From contig JAISER010000080.1 in NCBI GenBank assembly GCA_031263985.1, positions 1-55,295 of the forward strand: DNA of 55,295 bases, written 5' to 3'. A program made the translations under genes and the position numbers. The notes under the pieces are model-generated. The model made no database searches. It was not told the DNA's origin and saw only the letters and a list, made by a program, of their open reading frames with translations. The first letter of the stretch is position 1, and every line of letters begins with the position of its first letter. Positions 24,158-33,563 of this stretch are shown here, in pieces. Source of the stretch: Clostridiales bacterium (GTDB taxonomy: Bacteria > Bacillota > Clostridia > Lachnospirales > JAISER01).

Positions 24158-24967
24158 TTAGGATTGTTCCTCAAACTCGCCATACTTCCGGAATCGAGCG
24201 TAACGCGCGTCTAGAAGCTGTCTTTTATCTTTAGCCAAAAGCTTTGGAATCACGTCCAACAGCTCTTTTTTTATTATATCGGCGGTAAAAGCGAAATTAG
24301 CGTCAGCGCCTTCCGCCGCTTCCGGTATAATTTTGTCTATAACCCCGTTTTTAAGCAAGTCTTCGGCGGTTAATCTCATCAATTCGGCAGCCTCGTTCGC
24401 GCGTGAGGCGTCGCGCCACAATATGCTGGCGAACCCTTCCGGCGACAATATGGAATAAGTCGAGTTTTCGAGCGCCCATACCGTGTCGGCCAGCGCCAGC
24501 GCCAGCGCTCCGCCGGACCCTCCCTCGCCGGTAACAATCGAAACAATCGGAGTCTCAAGCGTGGACATCTCGTACAGATTTTTCGCGATAGCTTCGCCCT
24601 GCCCCCGTTCTTCCGCGCCTATGCCCGCAAACGCGCCCGCGGTGTTCACAAACGTTATAACTGGGCGGCGAAATTTTTCCGCCTGACGCATCAGTCTAAG
24701 CGCCTTGCGATATCCCTCCGGGTGCGGCTGACCAAAATTACGCGCTATATTGTCATCTATATTCGTGCCCTTTTGCGTGCCTATCACTGTGACAGGCGTT
24801 TCGCCAAGCCAAGCCAAACCGCCGACCACCGCCGCGTCGTCGGCGAACGTCCTGTCTCCGCGCAATTCCACAAACCCGTCGAACACGCGTTCGAAGTACT
24901 GGAGCGCCCCTGGCCTTTTTACCCTGCGCGCGACTTTGACCGTTTCAAAAGCATTACGCCGCGCCAT
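24158..24967 (-). CDS. accA: Acetyl-CoA carboxylase carboxyltransferase subunit alpha
   Basis: 269 aa crotonase-like carboxyltransferase half. It has ELRGDRTFADDAA, IGTQKG, FVNTAGAFAGIGAEERGQGEAIA and VTGEGGSGGALALALAD, and the C-terminal SPEGFASILW. With AccD it transfers the carboxyl group from biotin to acetyl-CoA to make malonyl-CoA. Overlaps the 3' end of accD by 14 nt, with its RBS (AGGGGG) inside accD, consistent with coupled 1:1 translation. Confidence 0.96.
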   Translation of the reverse strand: MARRNAFETVKVARRVKRPGALQYFERVFDGFVELRGDRTFADDAAVVGGLAWLGETPVTVIGTQKGTNIDDNIARNFGQPHPEGYRKALRLMRQAEKFRRPVITFVNTAGAFAGIGAEERGQGEAIAKNLYEMSTLETPIVSIVTGEGGSGGALALALADTVWALENSTYSILSPEGFASILWRDASRANEAAELMRLTAEDLLKNGVIDKIIPEAAEGADANFAFTADIIKKELLDVIPKLLAKDKRQLLDARYARFRKYGEFEEQS

Positions 24968-25808
24968 CGCAAGACCCCCTGTGGAGCGCGAGCAATGCGC
25001 CTATAGTGTCTTTCATCTCCGCCCGCTCGGCGATCTTGTCTATAAACCCATGATCCATAATGAACTCCGCCGTTTGGAAACCGTCAGGCAGTTTTTGCTT
25101 CATCGTCTGTTCTATAACCCTTCGCCCGGCGAAACCTATAAGCGCGCCCGGCTCCGCCAATATAACGTCTCCAAGCGCGGCGAAGCTGGCGCTTACGCCG
25201 CCTGTCGTCGGGTCGGTAAGCGCGGATATATAAAAAAGCCCGGCGTCGGAATGTTTCTTAACCGCGGCCGACACTTTAGCCATTTGCATCAGGGAAATTA
25301 TCCCTTCCTGCATCCTAGCGCCCCCCGACGCTGAAAAAACGATGACTGGCGAACGTTTTTCCACGGCTTTTTCAAAAAGACGGGTAAGCTTCTCACCAAC
25401 CACGGAACCCATGCTGCCCATTATAAAATGACTGTCCATAACGGCAAGCGCCGTTTTATTGCCGCAGACCTCGCAAAATCCACATATAACCGCTTCGTTC
25501 GATCCAGCCGCCTCGCTCGTTTTGCGCAGTTTCTCCTCGTAACCCGGATAGTCCGCCGGATTTTTAGACGCCATGCCAGAGTCCGTTTCCTCAAACGTTC
25601 CTTCGTCCGCGACAAGCGCCAGGCGTTCTCTAGCGGATAGACGAAAATAGCCCGAACAATTTGGGCAAACCTTAAACTCTCCAAGCTCTTTTTGGTAGAT
25701 CGCTTTGCGGCACGACGGGCATTTCAGCCACAGACCGTCCGGCACGACAGGCGCGCCTTCTCGCGAGCCTGTAATCGGGACGTACTGTTTCTTTTTAAAA
25801 AGATTCAA
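24954..25808 (-). CDS. accD: Acetyl-CoA carboxylase carboxyltransferase subunit beta
   Basis: 284 aa. The N-terminal four-cysteine zinc ribbon (CPSCRKA ... CPNCSGY, about residues 29-51) is followed by the carboxyltransferase domain with SGGARMQEGIISLMQMAK, DPTTGGVSASFA and GFAGRRVIEQT. Partner of AccA. Start is a TTG at 25808, just after the accC stop with AAGGGA upstream; no better start lies before the zinc ribbon. Confidence 0.95.
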   Translation of the reverse strand: MNLFKKKQYVPITGSREGAPVVPDGLWLKCPSCRKAIYQKELGEFKVCPNCSGYFRLSARERLALVADEGTFEETDSGMASKNPADYPGYEEKLRKTSEAAGSNEAVICGFCEVCGNKTALAVMDSHFIMGSMGSVVGEKLTRLFEKAVEKRSPVIVFSASGGARMQEGIISLMQMAKVSAAVKKHSDAGLFYISALTDPTTGGVSASFAALGDVILAEPGALIGFAGRRVIEQTMKQKLPDGFQTAEFIMDHGFIDKIAERAEMKDTIGALLALHRGSCDGAA

Positions 25809-25809
25809 G

Positions 25810-27153
25810 TCACATCATTCCCTTTACGGTGTTGACGTTAAAACGACCGGAAACAAAATCAGGGTTGTTTAAAAGGCCCATCTGAAAGTCTATATTCGTG
25901 TCGACGCCTCGTATAACGAACTCCGAAAGCGCGCGTTTCATCTTACTTATGGCGTCGGCCCGAGTTTTAGCGTGGGTTATCACTTTCGCTATCATAGAAT
26001 CGTAATAAGGGGGAATCTCATAACCGGCGAACACCGCGGAATCGACTCTAAGGCCCAGACATCCTGACGGTAAAAACAGATACTGTATCTTACCCGGCGA
26101 CGGCGCGAAGTCTTTTTCAGGGTTTTCGGCGTTTATGCGGCATTCTATGGCGCACCCATCGATTATAACATCCTCCTGGCGCATTTCAAGCTTTTCGCCG
26201 AAAGCTATCTTAAGTTGTTCCTTAACTATGTCAACGCCCGTCACCATCTCCGTCACAGGATGTTCGACCTGTATGCGCGTGTTCATCTCCATAAAATAAA
26301 AATTACCGTCTTCATCGTAAAGAAACTCTATAGTGCCGGCGTTTTCGTATCCCGCGGCCTTCGCCGCCGTTATCGCCGCCGCGCCCATCTTCTCGCGCAG
26401 GGCAGCGTCCACAACCGGAGAAGGCGACTCTTCAAGCGCCTTTTGGTTCCGGCGCTGCAAGCTGCAATCGCGTTCGCCCAGATGAACCGCGGCGCCGTAA
26501 GCGTCGCACAGTATTTGAATTTCTATATGTCTCGCGTTCTCAATGATTTTCTCAATGTACACGCCATCGTTGGCGAAATTCGCGCGCGCCTCGTTTTTCG
26601 CGGCTAAAAACGCGCTTTCAAGATCGCTTTCATTATATACTTGGCGTATACCCCGACCGCCGCCGCCGGCCGTCGCCTTTACAATCACCGGATACCCCAG
26701 CGCCGCAGCCGTCGCGCGCGCTTCGTCCGCGCTTTTGACCAAGCCGTCGCTTCCCGGTATTACGGGCACGCCGCTTCCAAGCATAGTTCTCCTAGCGTTA
26801 GACTTGTCGCCCAAAAGCTTTATAGCTTTTTCAGACGGCCCTATGAATTTTATTCCGCAATCGCCGCACATGGCCGCGAAAACGCTGTTCTCGGCCAGAA
26901 ACCCGAAACCGGGATGTATAGCGGCCACATTCGTTTTCACCGCCGCGCTTATTATGTTCTGCATGTTAAGATAGCTATCCTTAGGGCGCGGCGCGCCCAC
27001 GCAAACGGCCTCGTCAGCCAGTTGAACGTGCAAAGCGTTCGCGTCGGCTTCCGAAAAAATCGCCACTGTCGCCACGTTCATCTCTTTGCACGCGCGTATT
27101 ATACGAACGGCGATTTCTCCCCTGTTCGCTATCAATATTTTTGAAAACACCAC
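25810..27153 (-). CDS. accC: Acetyl-CoA carboxylase biotin carboxylase subunit
   Basis: 447 aa ATP-grasp enzyme carboxylating the biotin on AccB. Motifs: ILIANRGEIAVRIIRA, the glycine-rich ATP loop KATAGGGGRGI, HIEIQILCD, GTIEFLYD, FYFMEMNTRIQVEHPVTE with metal and catalytic residues, and the C-terminal domain. Usual length. Starts at tandem GTG codons. It is separated from fabZ by about 50 nt and from accD by 1 nt. Confidence 0.96.
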   Translation of the reverse strand: MVFSKILIANRGEIAVRIIRACKEMNVATVAIFSEADANALHVQLADEAVCVGAPRPKDSYLNMQNIISAAVKTNVAAIHPGFGFLAENSVFAAMCGDCGIKFIGPSEKAIKLLGDKSNARRTMLGSGVPVIPGSDGLVKSADEARATAAALGYPVIVKATAGGGGRGIRQVYNESDLESAFLAAKNEARANFANDGVYIEKIIENARHIEIQILCDAYGAAVHLGERDCSLQRRNQKALEESPSPVVDAALREKMGAAAITAAKAAGYENAGTIEFLYDEDGNFYFMEMNTRIQVEHPVTEMVTGVDIVKEQLKIAFGEKLEMRQEDVIIDGCAIECRINAENPEKDFAPSPGKIQYLFLPSGCLGLRVDSAVFAGYEIPPYYDSMIAKVITHAKTRADAISKMKRALSEFVIRGVDTNIDFQMGLLNNPDFVSGRFNVNTVKGMM

Positions 27154-27202
27154 ATCACCCGATTCTCAGGCTTGATCATCAAGAAAAACTCGTTTAGGCT
27201 CG

Positions 27203-27631
27203 TTACGAAATCATAAACGTAAACTCTCCCTCGCAAGCTTTCTTACCGTCAGTCATCGCCACGCCTTTGCCTATGCCGGCGTTTTTCTTCAGCTTCACAA
27301 GCTCGACTTCGATATTAAGCGTATCGCCCGGCGTCACCAAGCGCCTGAACTTTACATTGTTCAAAGCTCCGAAAAACGCCAGCTTCCCTTGATATTCCGG
27401 CGCTGACAGCAATGCGAACGCCCCTGTCTGCGCCATAGCCTCGACGATAAGAACGCCGGGCATAACGGGTTTTCGCGGAAAATGCCCGCCAAAAAACGCC
27501 TCATTCATCGTAACGTTTTTAATCGCCGCGGCTTTTTTCCCCGTTTCCAACTCTATAATCCTGTCAATCAATAAAAACGGCGGTCTGTGCGGTATAACCG
27601 CCATAATGCCGTTAATATCTATCGGTTCCAT
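27203..27631 (-). CDS. fabZ: 3-hydroxyacyl-ACP dehydratase FabZ
   Basis: 142 aa hot-dog fold. IPHRPPFLLIDRI holds the catalytic His and GGHFPRKPVMPGVLIVEAMAQ (in part) the partner Glu. Dehydrates 3-hydroxyacyl-ACP in the elongation cycle. The ATG at 27631 has GGGAGG nine nt upstream; an in-frame start 11 codons earlier overlaps the accB intergenic region and is rejected. Confidence 0.95.
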   Translation of the reverse strand: MEPIDINGIMAVIPHRPPFLLIDRIIELETGKKAAAIKNVTMNEAFFGGHFPRKPVMPGVLIVEAMAQTGAFALLSAPEYQGKLAFFGALNNVKFRRLVTPGDTLNIEVELVKLKKNAGIGKGVAMTDGKKACEGEFTFMIS

Positions 27632-27669
27632 TATCAAGAGCCTCCCAGCACCGACGCGCTTCAATGTTT

Positions 27670-28101
27670 TTAAGAGATTCTGAAAAGCGGCCGCCCATAT
27701 TCGACCAATTCCTCGTTGTTCGCCAAGATATCCGCGACAGTTCCTTCAAAAGATGAAGTGACCTCGTTCATCACTTTCATCGCTTCTATAATGCATAGCA
27801 CGTCGCCCTTTTTAACCCTCTGCCCTTTTGAGACGAACGGCGGCTCTTCCGGCGACGGAGACGCGTAAAACGTGCCTACAATCGGCGCGGAAATTACATT
27901 TCCGTTCAGCGTCTTCTTTTCGTCTTCCGGCAGTATAGTTATTGGTTCCTTCGCGTCGCGAAACGCCGACTCGAACGCCACCCCGCTTTCGCGCGACTTC
28001 TTCAGCATCTTCAATTCAAAGTCGTCAATCTTAAGCTCGCACTTCTCAAGCGACGAAGCGTCGAACAATTCCAAAAGCGTTCTTATCTGCTCGAAATCCA
28101 C
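27670..28101 (-). CDS. accB: Acetyl-CoA carboxylase biotin carboxyl carrier protein
   Basis: 143 aa. An N-terminal helical part, a Pro/Ser-rich linker and a C-terminal biotinyl domain (about residues 68-143) with the biotinylated Lys in CIIEAMKVMNE. Starts at GTG with GGAGG six nt upstream, directly after fabF. Carries the carboxyl group between AccC and AccAD. Confidence 0.95.
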   Translation of the reverse strand: MDFEQIRTLLELFDASSLEKCELKIDDFELKMLKKSRESGVAFESAFRDAKEPITILPEDEKKTLNGNVISAPIVGTFYASPSPEEPPFVSKGQRVKKGDVLCIIEAMKVMNEVTSSFEGTVADILANNEELVEYGRPLFRIS

Positions 28102-28102
28102 A

Positions 28103-29350
28103 CTATCCCTCCCATTTTTTCAGGCATAGAACAGCGTTATGTCCGCCAAACCCAAAAGAATTCGACAACGCGTACTTCATGTTAGGCTCTTGTCGCCCCT
28201 TGCCCGGCACGTAATCCAAATCGCAGCCTTCGCCCGGCGTAATAAGACCCGCCGTCGGCGGCACGAACCCTTCTTTAAGCGTCAGCGCAGTCGATATGGC
28301 TTCAGCCGCGCCCGCCGCGCCAAGCAAATGTCCCGTCATGGATTTGAGGCTTGAAACCGGTATTTTTTTAGCGGCTTCATCCCCAAACACAAGCTTGATG
28401 GCTTTAGTCTCGGCCAAATCATTCAATTCCGTGCTTGTCCCGTGGGCGTTTATATAACCGACGTCGCTTTTACTGATTCCCGCTTCCTCAAGCGCCATCT
28501 CCATCGCGACGGACGCGCTTTCGCCGCTTTCCTCCGGCGCCGTTATATGGTAGGCGTCGCAAGTCGAACCGTACCCTACGATTTCCGCGTATATTTTGGC
28601 GTTTCGCGCTTTAGCGCCTTCGAGGCTTTCAAGCGTGACGCACGCCGCGCCTTCGCCAAGCACGAACCCGTCCCTGTCTTTATCAAAGGGTATAGACGCG
28701 CGCTTAGGATCTTTCGATTCGCTTAGCGCGCGAAGCGCCCCGAACCCGCCCAAAGCGCTCGGGGTAATAGCCCCCTCGCTTCCGCCGGCGAACATTATAT
28801 CAGCGTATCCGTGCTTTACGTAACGAAACGCCTCGCCGATACAATTAGCGCCAGTCGCGCACGCGGTCACTATGGAGGTGCACGGCCCTTTGGCTCCCAG
28901 CTTTAAGGCGACGTTTCCCGCGGCCATGTTTACTATAGCCGTGGGAATGTATAAAAGCGATATTCTGGCCATGCCTTTCTCGTGAAACTTAATGACGTTT
29001 TCTTCGATTACCCGCATCGCGCCTATGCCCGAGCCTACAATGACGCCGACGCGGTAATTTTCTCTTATGCGTTCCGGCCCCAGTCCGCTGTCAGCCAGCG
29101 CCTGCAAAGCCGCCACAACGGCGTAGCGCGAAAACCAGGCCATGCGTTTGGCTTCTTTCGGTTCTATATATCGCTCGTCGTTAAAGTCTCTAATCTCCGC
29201 CGCGACCTTTATTCTAAAATTAGATACGTCCGTTTTCGTAACGAAGTCTATGCCACAAACTCCGGCTTTTACATTTTTCCAAAATGCGCCGACGTCGTTT
29301 CCAATGGGCGTAACAGCCCCAAGCCCCGTAATTACGACCCTTCGCTCCAT
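28103..29350 (-). CDS. fabF: Beta-ketoacyl-ACP synthase II
   Basis: 415 aa thiolase-fold elongating enzyme. Active-site Cys in VTACATGANCIGEA, the two His in YINAHGTSTELND and MTGHLLGAAGA, and the C-terminal SNSFGFGGHNAVL are all present. ATG at 29350 follows AGGAGG by 6 nt. Condenses malonyl-ACP with acyl-ACP. The gap of about 50 nt to fabG is where many relatives keep acpP; here it is empty. Confidence 0.96.
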   Translation of the reverse strand: MERRVVITGLGAVTPIGNDVGAFWKNVKAGVCGIDFVTKTDVSNFRIKVAAEIRDFNDERYIEPKEAKRMAWFSRYAVVAALQALADSGLGPERIRENYRVGVIVGSGIGAMRVIEENVIKFHEKGMARISLLYIPTAIVNMAAGNVALKLGAKGPCTSIVTACATGANCIGEAFRYVKHGYADIMFAGGSEGAITPSALGGFGALRALSESKDPKRASIPFDKDRDGFVLGEGAACVTLESLEGAKARNAKIYAEIVGYGSTCDAYHITAPEESGESASVAMEMALEEAGISKSDVGYINAHGTSTELNDLAETKAIKLVFGDEAAKKIPVSSLKSMTGHLLGAAGAAEAISTALTLKEGFVPPTAGLITPGEGCDLDYVPGKGRQEPNMKYALSNSFGFGGHNAVLCLKKWEG

Positions 29351-29406
29351 AAGCAACCTCCTATATTAAAGGAAATGACGGCGTCCCATGCCGCTTTCAA
29401 CGGCAG

Positions 29407-30144
29407 TCACATAAGCATTCCCCCGCAAACGTTTAAAACCTGACCGCTTATATATCCCGCCGACGCGAGAAAATATACGGCCTCAGCCACATCCTCCGTT
29501 TTTCCAAATTTTTTCAGCGCGACCGAATCCAACATCTTGGATTTCACGCCTTCGGGCAACCCTCCCGTCATAGGCGTGTCTATAAACCCCGGCGCGACCG
29601 CGTTACACGTCACGCCGCGACCGCCGAACTCCTTGGCGCACGTCTTCGTCAGCGCTATAAGCCCGCCTTTGCTGGCCGAATAATTGGCCTGTCCGGCGTT
29701 GCCACAAACGCCTACCACGCTCGCTATATTGACGATGGACCCGAACCGCTGTTTCAGCATAACCGATGAAACGGCGCGCGTCACGTTGAAAGCGCCCTTC
29801 AAGTTTACGTTTATCACGGAGTCGAACTGCTCTTCCGTCATGCGCATTATAAGGCCGTCTTTCGTTATTCCGGCGTTGTTCACAAGAACGTCTATAGCGG
29901 AAAACCGGCTTTTGGAAGCGTTTATAAGCTCCTGAGCCTGCGAGAATGATGAAACGTCAGCCATATGCGGCAGGCATTTCGCGCCTTCGGCTTCGATCTC
30001 GCTTATAACTTCGTCCGGCGAGTCGCCTATATAGTTCAGCGTTATATCAAACCCGCGCCTGGCGAAATATAGAGCTATAGCTTTGCCTATGCCCTGCGAC
30101 GCCCCCGTTATGACCGCGTTTTTCCGTCTCATCCCGCTTTCCAT
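29407..30144 (-). CDS. fabG: 3-oxoacyl-ACP reductase
   Basis: 245 aa SDR: ITGASQGIGKAIA for NADPH, NNAGITKDG, IASVVG with the Ser, YSASKGGLIALT with Tyr-x3-Lys, and GQVLNVCGGMLM at the end. The ATG at 30144 has GGAGGAG at good spacing; a second ATG at 30132 overlaps the fabD stop as ATGA and is equally plausible. Reduces 3-ketoacyl-ACP. Confidence 0.95.
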   Translation of the reverse strand: MESGMRRKNAVITGASQGIGKAIALYFARRGFDITLNYIGDSPDEVISEIEAEGAKCLPHMADVSSFSQAQELINASKSRFSAIDVLVNNAGITKDGLIMRMTEEQFDSVINVNLKGAFNVTRAVSSVMLKQRFGSIVNIASVVGVCGNAGQANYSASKGGLIALTKTCAKEFGGRGVTCNAVAPGFIDTPMTGGLPEGVKSKMLDSVALKKFGKTEDVAEAVYFLASAGYISGQVLNVCGGMLM

Positions 30145-31070
30145 TCGTTCGCTCCTCCGCCTAGTTTTATAAGTACGTTTTGAAGAGATTTCTCATCTTC
30201 CACGTTATATGTCGTTGATTTCGGCTCCGTCCGCTTTATAAACGCGCTCAAAGTCCGTTTGGGACCCAACTCCACAAAATCCGTCATACCGTCGTCAAAC
30301 ATCTTACTGACGCTCTTTCGCCATAGCACCGGGCTTATCATGTGTTTGTAAAGAATGCCGGGCAATTCCCGCGCGTCTTCAAGCGTTTCGGCCGTTACAT
30401 TCGACACCGTTTTCACCCTCGGGCGCGTAAAATTCGTCGTGTCCAGCGTTTTCTTAAGAACGTCGGCGGCGCCTTGCATAAGAGGGCTGTGAAAAGGCCC
30501 GCTCGTGTTGAGTTTGAACGCCTTCGCGCCCAGCGCCCTCGCCGCCTCCGCCGCCAAGAGAGCCGCTTCCGGCTCTCCGGAAATGACCGTCTGCTCCGGC
30601 GAGTTGTAATTCGCCGCGTATACGCCCGAAACGTTCTCGCATACGCCCGCCGCCGCTTCTTCTTCAAGCCCTATCACCGCGTACATAACGCCATCCGGCG
30701 CGTACGCTTTCATCGCCTCGCCGCGTTTAAGAACGAGTTGAAGCGCTTCCTCGAACGGCAACGCCCCAGACCATGCCAGCGCGGAGTACTCACCCAGACT
30801 GAAACCGGCGGCCATATCGGCCAAAACGCCTTCGGACTCTAACAAGACCCCGGCGGCTACGCTCATGGTAAATATAGCCAGTTGGCAATTCACTATATCG
30901 TTAAGCTCCGCTTCGTTTTCCGGCTCAAACGACATCTTCTCCACAGAAAACCCAAGCGCGTCTGACGCTCTCTCATAAACGCGCCGAAACGCCGGACGCG
31001 CGTCATAAAGCTCTTTGCCCATCCCGGCGTATTGCGAGCCTTGCCCGCTGAAAACAAACGCCGTCCCCAT
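30129..31070 (-). CDS. fabD: Malonyl-CoA:ACP transacylase
   Basis: 313 aa. FSGQGSQYAGMGKEL at the N-terminus, the nucleophile Ser in GFSLGEYSALAW and the His in SGPFHSPLM. Loads malonyl groups on ACP. RBS AAGGGG. It is separated from fabK by an inverted-repeat element and overlaps fabG. Confidence 0.95.
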   Translation of the reverse strand: MGTAFVFSGQGSQYAGMGKELYDARPAFRRVYERASDALGFSVEKMSFEPENEAELNDIVNCQLAIFTMSVAAGVLLESEGVLADMAAGFSLGEYSALAWSGALPFEEALQLVLKRGEAMKAYAPDGVMYAVIGLEEEAAAGVCENVSGVYAANYNSPEQTVISGEPEAALLAAEAARALGAKAFKLNTSGPFHSPLMQGAADVLKKTLDTTNFTRPRVKTVSNVTAETLEDARELPGILYKHMISPVLWRKSVSKMFDDGMTDFVELGPKRTLSAFIKRTEPKSTTYNVEDEKSLQNVLIKLGGGANEWKAG

Positions 31071-31107
31071 CGTTTAACCCCTTTTCAATAATATGCGTAT
31101 ATATCTT

Positions 31108-31242
31108 CTTATCCGCGTCTTTTCGGCTTATTTTCCGCCACGCTTCGTCACCGCTCTTCGCGTATATTCTTCGAGTACGCGGCGTTCGCGCTTCCGCGTT
31201 TGGCGAAAATCATCGCAAAAAATCCGTTTAAACAGGCTCTTA
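31108..31242. mobile_element. MITE-like element, family 1, left end decayed; right end forms the fabK stop
   Basis: The interior matches the family-1 copies at 34239 and 53561 (CGCGTCTTTTCGGCTTATTT, then CGCGTATATTCTTCGA...). The right end AAACAGGCTCTTA is intact while the left TIR is degraded. The last TTA on the plus strand is the TAA stop of fabK read on the minus strand. It sits inside the fatty-acid operon, between fabK and fabD. Confidence 0.75.
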
Positions 31243-32184
31243 TATGAATATATTCTTGATTATATCTTTAAATTGATCCATAATGCCTTCTATTATTTCA
31301 ACGCACGTCTCTTCCTTATTAATAAGCCCCGCGATTTGTCCCGCGAACACGGACCCGCCGTCAGCGTCGCCTTCCACGGCCGCAAGCCTGAGCCTGCCGA
31401 CGCCCATCTCTTCAAGACGTTTTATGTCAGGCTTGTCTTTTCTGGACTCTTCCTTTTCCGCCGCCTCGAACGCGCGCGTAAGATAGTTACGTACGCCGCG
31501 CACGGGATGGCCGGTAATTTGGCCTGTCACAACCGTGTCTATATCCTTCGCCTTAAGCACCATATTTTTATAATTCTGATGAACGTTGCATTCCTTAGCG
31601 ACTAAAAACCTCGTGCCTATCTGCGCGCCCCGCGCCCCAAGCGCGAACGCCGCCGCAAGCCCTCTGCCGTCCGCTATGCCGCCGGCCGCCGCCACAGGTA
31701 TCGAAACGGCGTCAACGATTTGCGGAGTCATAGCCATAGTCGTCAGTTTGCCGATATGACCGCCGGCCTCCATACCCTCCGCCACGACAGCCGACGCTCC
31801 GTATTTCTGCATTTTTTTCGCGTGCGCCACGCTTGCCACGACGGGAATTACGACCACGCCCGCTTTCTTAAGGGATTCCATATATTTTTGAGGATTCCCC
31901 GCGCCTGTCGTCACAAACCCCACGCCTTCATCTATCACGACTTTAACCACGTCGTCAGCTTCCGGCGACAATAACATCACGTTCACGGCAAAAGGATTTT
32001 TTGTCTTAGCTTTAGCCTTTCTAATCTCCGCCCGCACATACTCGCCAGGCGCCGCGCCCGCCGCGATTACGCCAAGCCCGCCCGCCTCGGAAACCGCCGC
32101 GGCCAAATCGCCGTCCGCTATCCACGCCATGCCGCCTTGTATAATAGGGTATTTTGTCTTTATAACATCGCAAATCGTCTTCAA
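31240..32184 (-). CDS. fabK: Enoyl-ACP reductase II (FMN-dependent)
   Basis: 314 aa nitronate-monooxygenase-like TIM barrel: YPIIQGGMAWIADGDLAAAVSEAGGLGVI (in part), NVMLLSP, VAEGMEAGGHIG and AAGGIADGRGLAAAFALGA. FabK replaces FabI in many Firmicutes and is insensitive to triclosan; the operon context supports this over a nitronate monooxygenase. Start is a TTG at 32184 with AAGGAGG about 10 nt upstream. The stop codon lies at the border of an inverted-repeat element. Confidence 0.94.
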   Translation of the reverse strand: MKTICDVIKTKYPIIQGGMAWIADGDLAAAVSEAGGLGVIAAGAAPGEYVRAEIRKAKAKTKNPFAVNVMLLSPEADDVVKVVIDEGVGFVTTGAGNPQKYMESLKKAGVVVIPVVASVAHAKKMQKYGASAVVAEGMEAGGHIGKLTTMAMTPQIVDAVSIPVAAAGGIADGRGLAAAFALGARGAQIGTRFLVAKECNVHQNYKNMVLKAKDIDTVVTGQITGHPVRGVRNYLTRAFEAAEKEESRKDKPDIKRLEEMGVGRLRLAAVEGDADGGSVFAGQIAGLINKEETCVEIIEGIMDQFKDIIKNIFI

Positions 32185-32231
32185 AAAGCGTTTTCCTCCT
32201 TATGGTAAACCGAAAAGCCAAGGATGCCCGG

Positions 32232-33218
32232 TTAAAGCGCGATAAGCATGGAACCCACGGTCATACCGGCGCCAAACCCTGAAATGACTATTTTGTCGCC
32301 TGTTTCCGATTTAATAAGACCTTTTTTTATCATATCCGAAAGCGCTATGGGTATCGACGCCGAAGAAGTGTTGCCGTACTCATGCATATTTACATAAAAC
32401 CTGTCTTGAGCCACGCCAAGCTTTTTCGCCGCCGCCTGTATAATCCTAGCGTTGGCTTGATGCACGACGAAGTATTTAACGTCGTTTACGCTAGCTTTCG
32501 CTTCTTCTATGAGCCGATTAATGCTTTTCGTCATTTCTTTTAAAGCGAAGTCAAAGACTTCACGGCCCTTCATGCGTATATATAGCTTGAAATCCTGCGG
32601 CGCCTCGCACCACGGGTTAGAAACGTGAAAATTTCCTCCGTGCAATATATCTATTTTATTGCCGTCCGACTTAAAATCCTCCGCCAAAAAGCTCTTTTCG
32701 TCGCCTTCCGTCAGCAGAACCCCGCCCGCGCCGTCGGCGAGCAACACGCATGTGGACCTGTCCAGCCAGTCGGTGGCCTTCGATAAAACCTCCGCGCTTA
32801 AAACAAGAACTTTCTTATGTTTGCCGCTGGAGATCAGTTTCTCCCCAACCGACATTCCGTATACGAAACCGGCGCAAGCGGCGTTTACGTCAAAGCACAT
32901 GCCGGCGTTCACCGCGCCTATATTGCGCTGAACGAGCGCCGCGGTAGACGGCGTATTCATGTCAGGCGTAACGGTCGTAACGACTATGGCGTCGATTTCC
33001 TCCGGTTTCACGCCGCTTTTCTCAAACAGCGCGAGCGCCACCTGCGTAGCCAGACCGGAACTGTTCTCGCTCTCGCTCGAGCTGATTCTGCGGCTTCTTA
33101 TGCCGCTTCTCGTTTGTATCCATTCGTCTGTAGTATCCACCAAACGGCTTAGCTCCTCGTTAGAAACCACTTTCTCCGGAGAATGCGACGCGAAAGCCGC
33201 TATTTTAGCGTTTTTCAC
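32232..33218 (-). CDS. fabH: Beta-ketoacyl-ACP synthase III
   Basis: 328 aa. Initiates fatty-acid synthesis by condensing acetyl- (or branched) CoA with malonyl-ACP. Active-site Cys in DVNAACAGFVYG, His in YFVVHQANARI and Asn in HEYGNTSSASIP, and the GFGAGMTVGS end. Starts with GTG after AAAGGATG. First gene of the operon; no FapR gene is seen upstream. Confidence 0.96.
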   Translation of the reverse strand: MKNAKIAAFASHSPEKVVSNEELSRLVDTTDEWIQTRSGIRSRRISSSESENSSGLATQVALALFEKSGVKPEEIDAIVVTTVTPDMNTPSTAALVQRNIGAVNAGMCFDVNAACAGFVYGMSVGEKLISSGKHKKVLVLSAEVLSKATDWLDRSTCVLLADGAGGVLLTEGDEKSFLAEDFKSDGNKIDILHGGNFHVSNPWCEAPQDFKLYIRMKGREVFDFALKEMTKSINRLIEEAKASVNDVKYFVVHQANARIIQAAAKKLGVAQDRFYVNMHEYGNTSSASIPIALSDMIKKGLIKSETGDKIVISGFGAGMTVGSMLIAL

Positions 33219-33430
33219 TGTATTTCATCCTTTCAGGCGCGTCATAGCGGCGCTTTTTATCTCTCTAAATATATATATCCGGCATAATGAAGTATGTACC
33301 GTCATACAAACCTCCTGTCCGCGAAAAAGGCAGTATAATTAACGCAAGTATATTAACGGAAGACGCCGCGTTATTGCGAACTCTCCCTTATATACTCCTC
33401 GAGCTGGCGGGAATGAAGCGTTACGCGTTG

Positions 33431-33460
33431 AAAAAAGCGAGATCTTGAACAGGCTTCTTA
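33431..33460. mobile_element. Fragment (right end) of a family-1 inverted-repeat element
   Basis: Carries AAAGCGAGATCTTGAACAGG followed by CTTCTTA, the right terminal repeat of family 1 with one inserted base. The rest of the element is gone. Confidence 0.65.
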
Positions 33461-33527
33461 AAAACGCGTATGGACGCCCTGAAAGCGTTCATAACCGCAT
33501 AGTCCTATCCGCCATTTCATTACCCAA

Positions 33528-33563
33528 GCGGAAATCCGAGCGGAAATCCGAGCGGAAATCCGC
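33528..33563. repeat. 12-bp unit repeated three times
   Basis: GCGGAAATCCGA occurs three times in direct tandem (last base of the third copy is C). The unit is partly palindromic (CGGAAATCCG). No gene covers it. Possibly slippage-derived. Confidence 0.85.

Noticed and set aside
33528-33563. 12-bp triple repeat as a CRISPR remnant
   Set aside because: Units are directly adjacent with no spacers and far too short.
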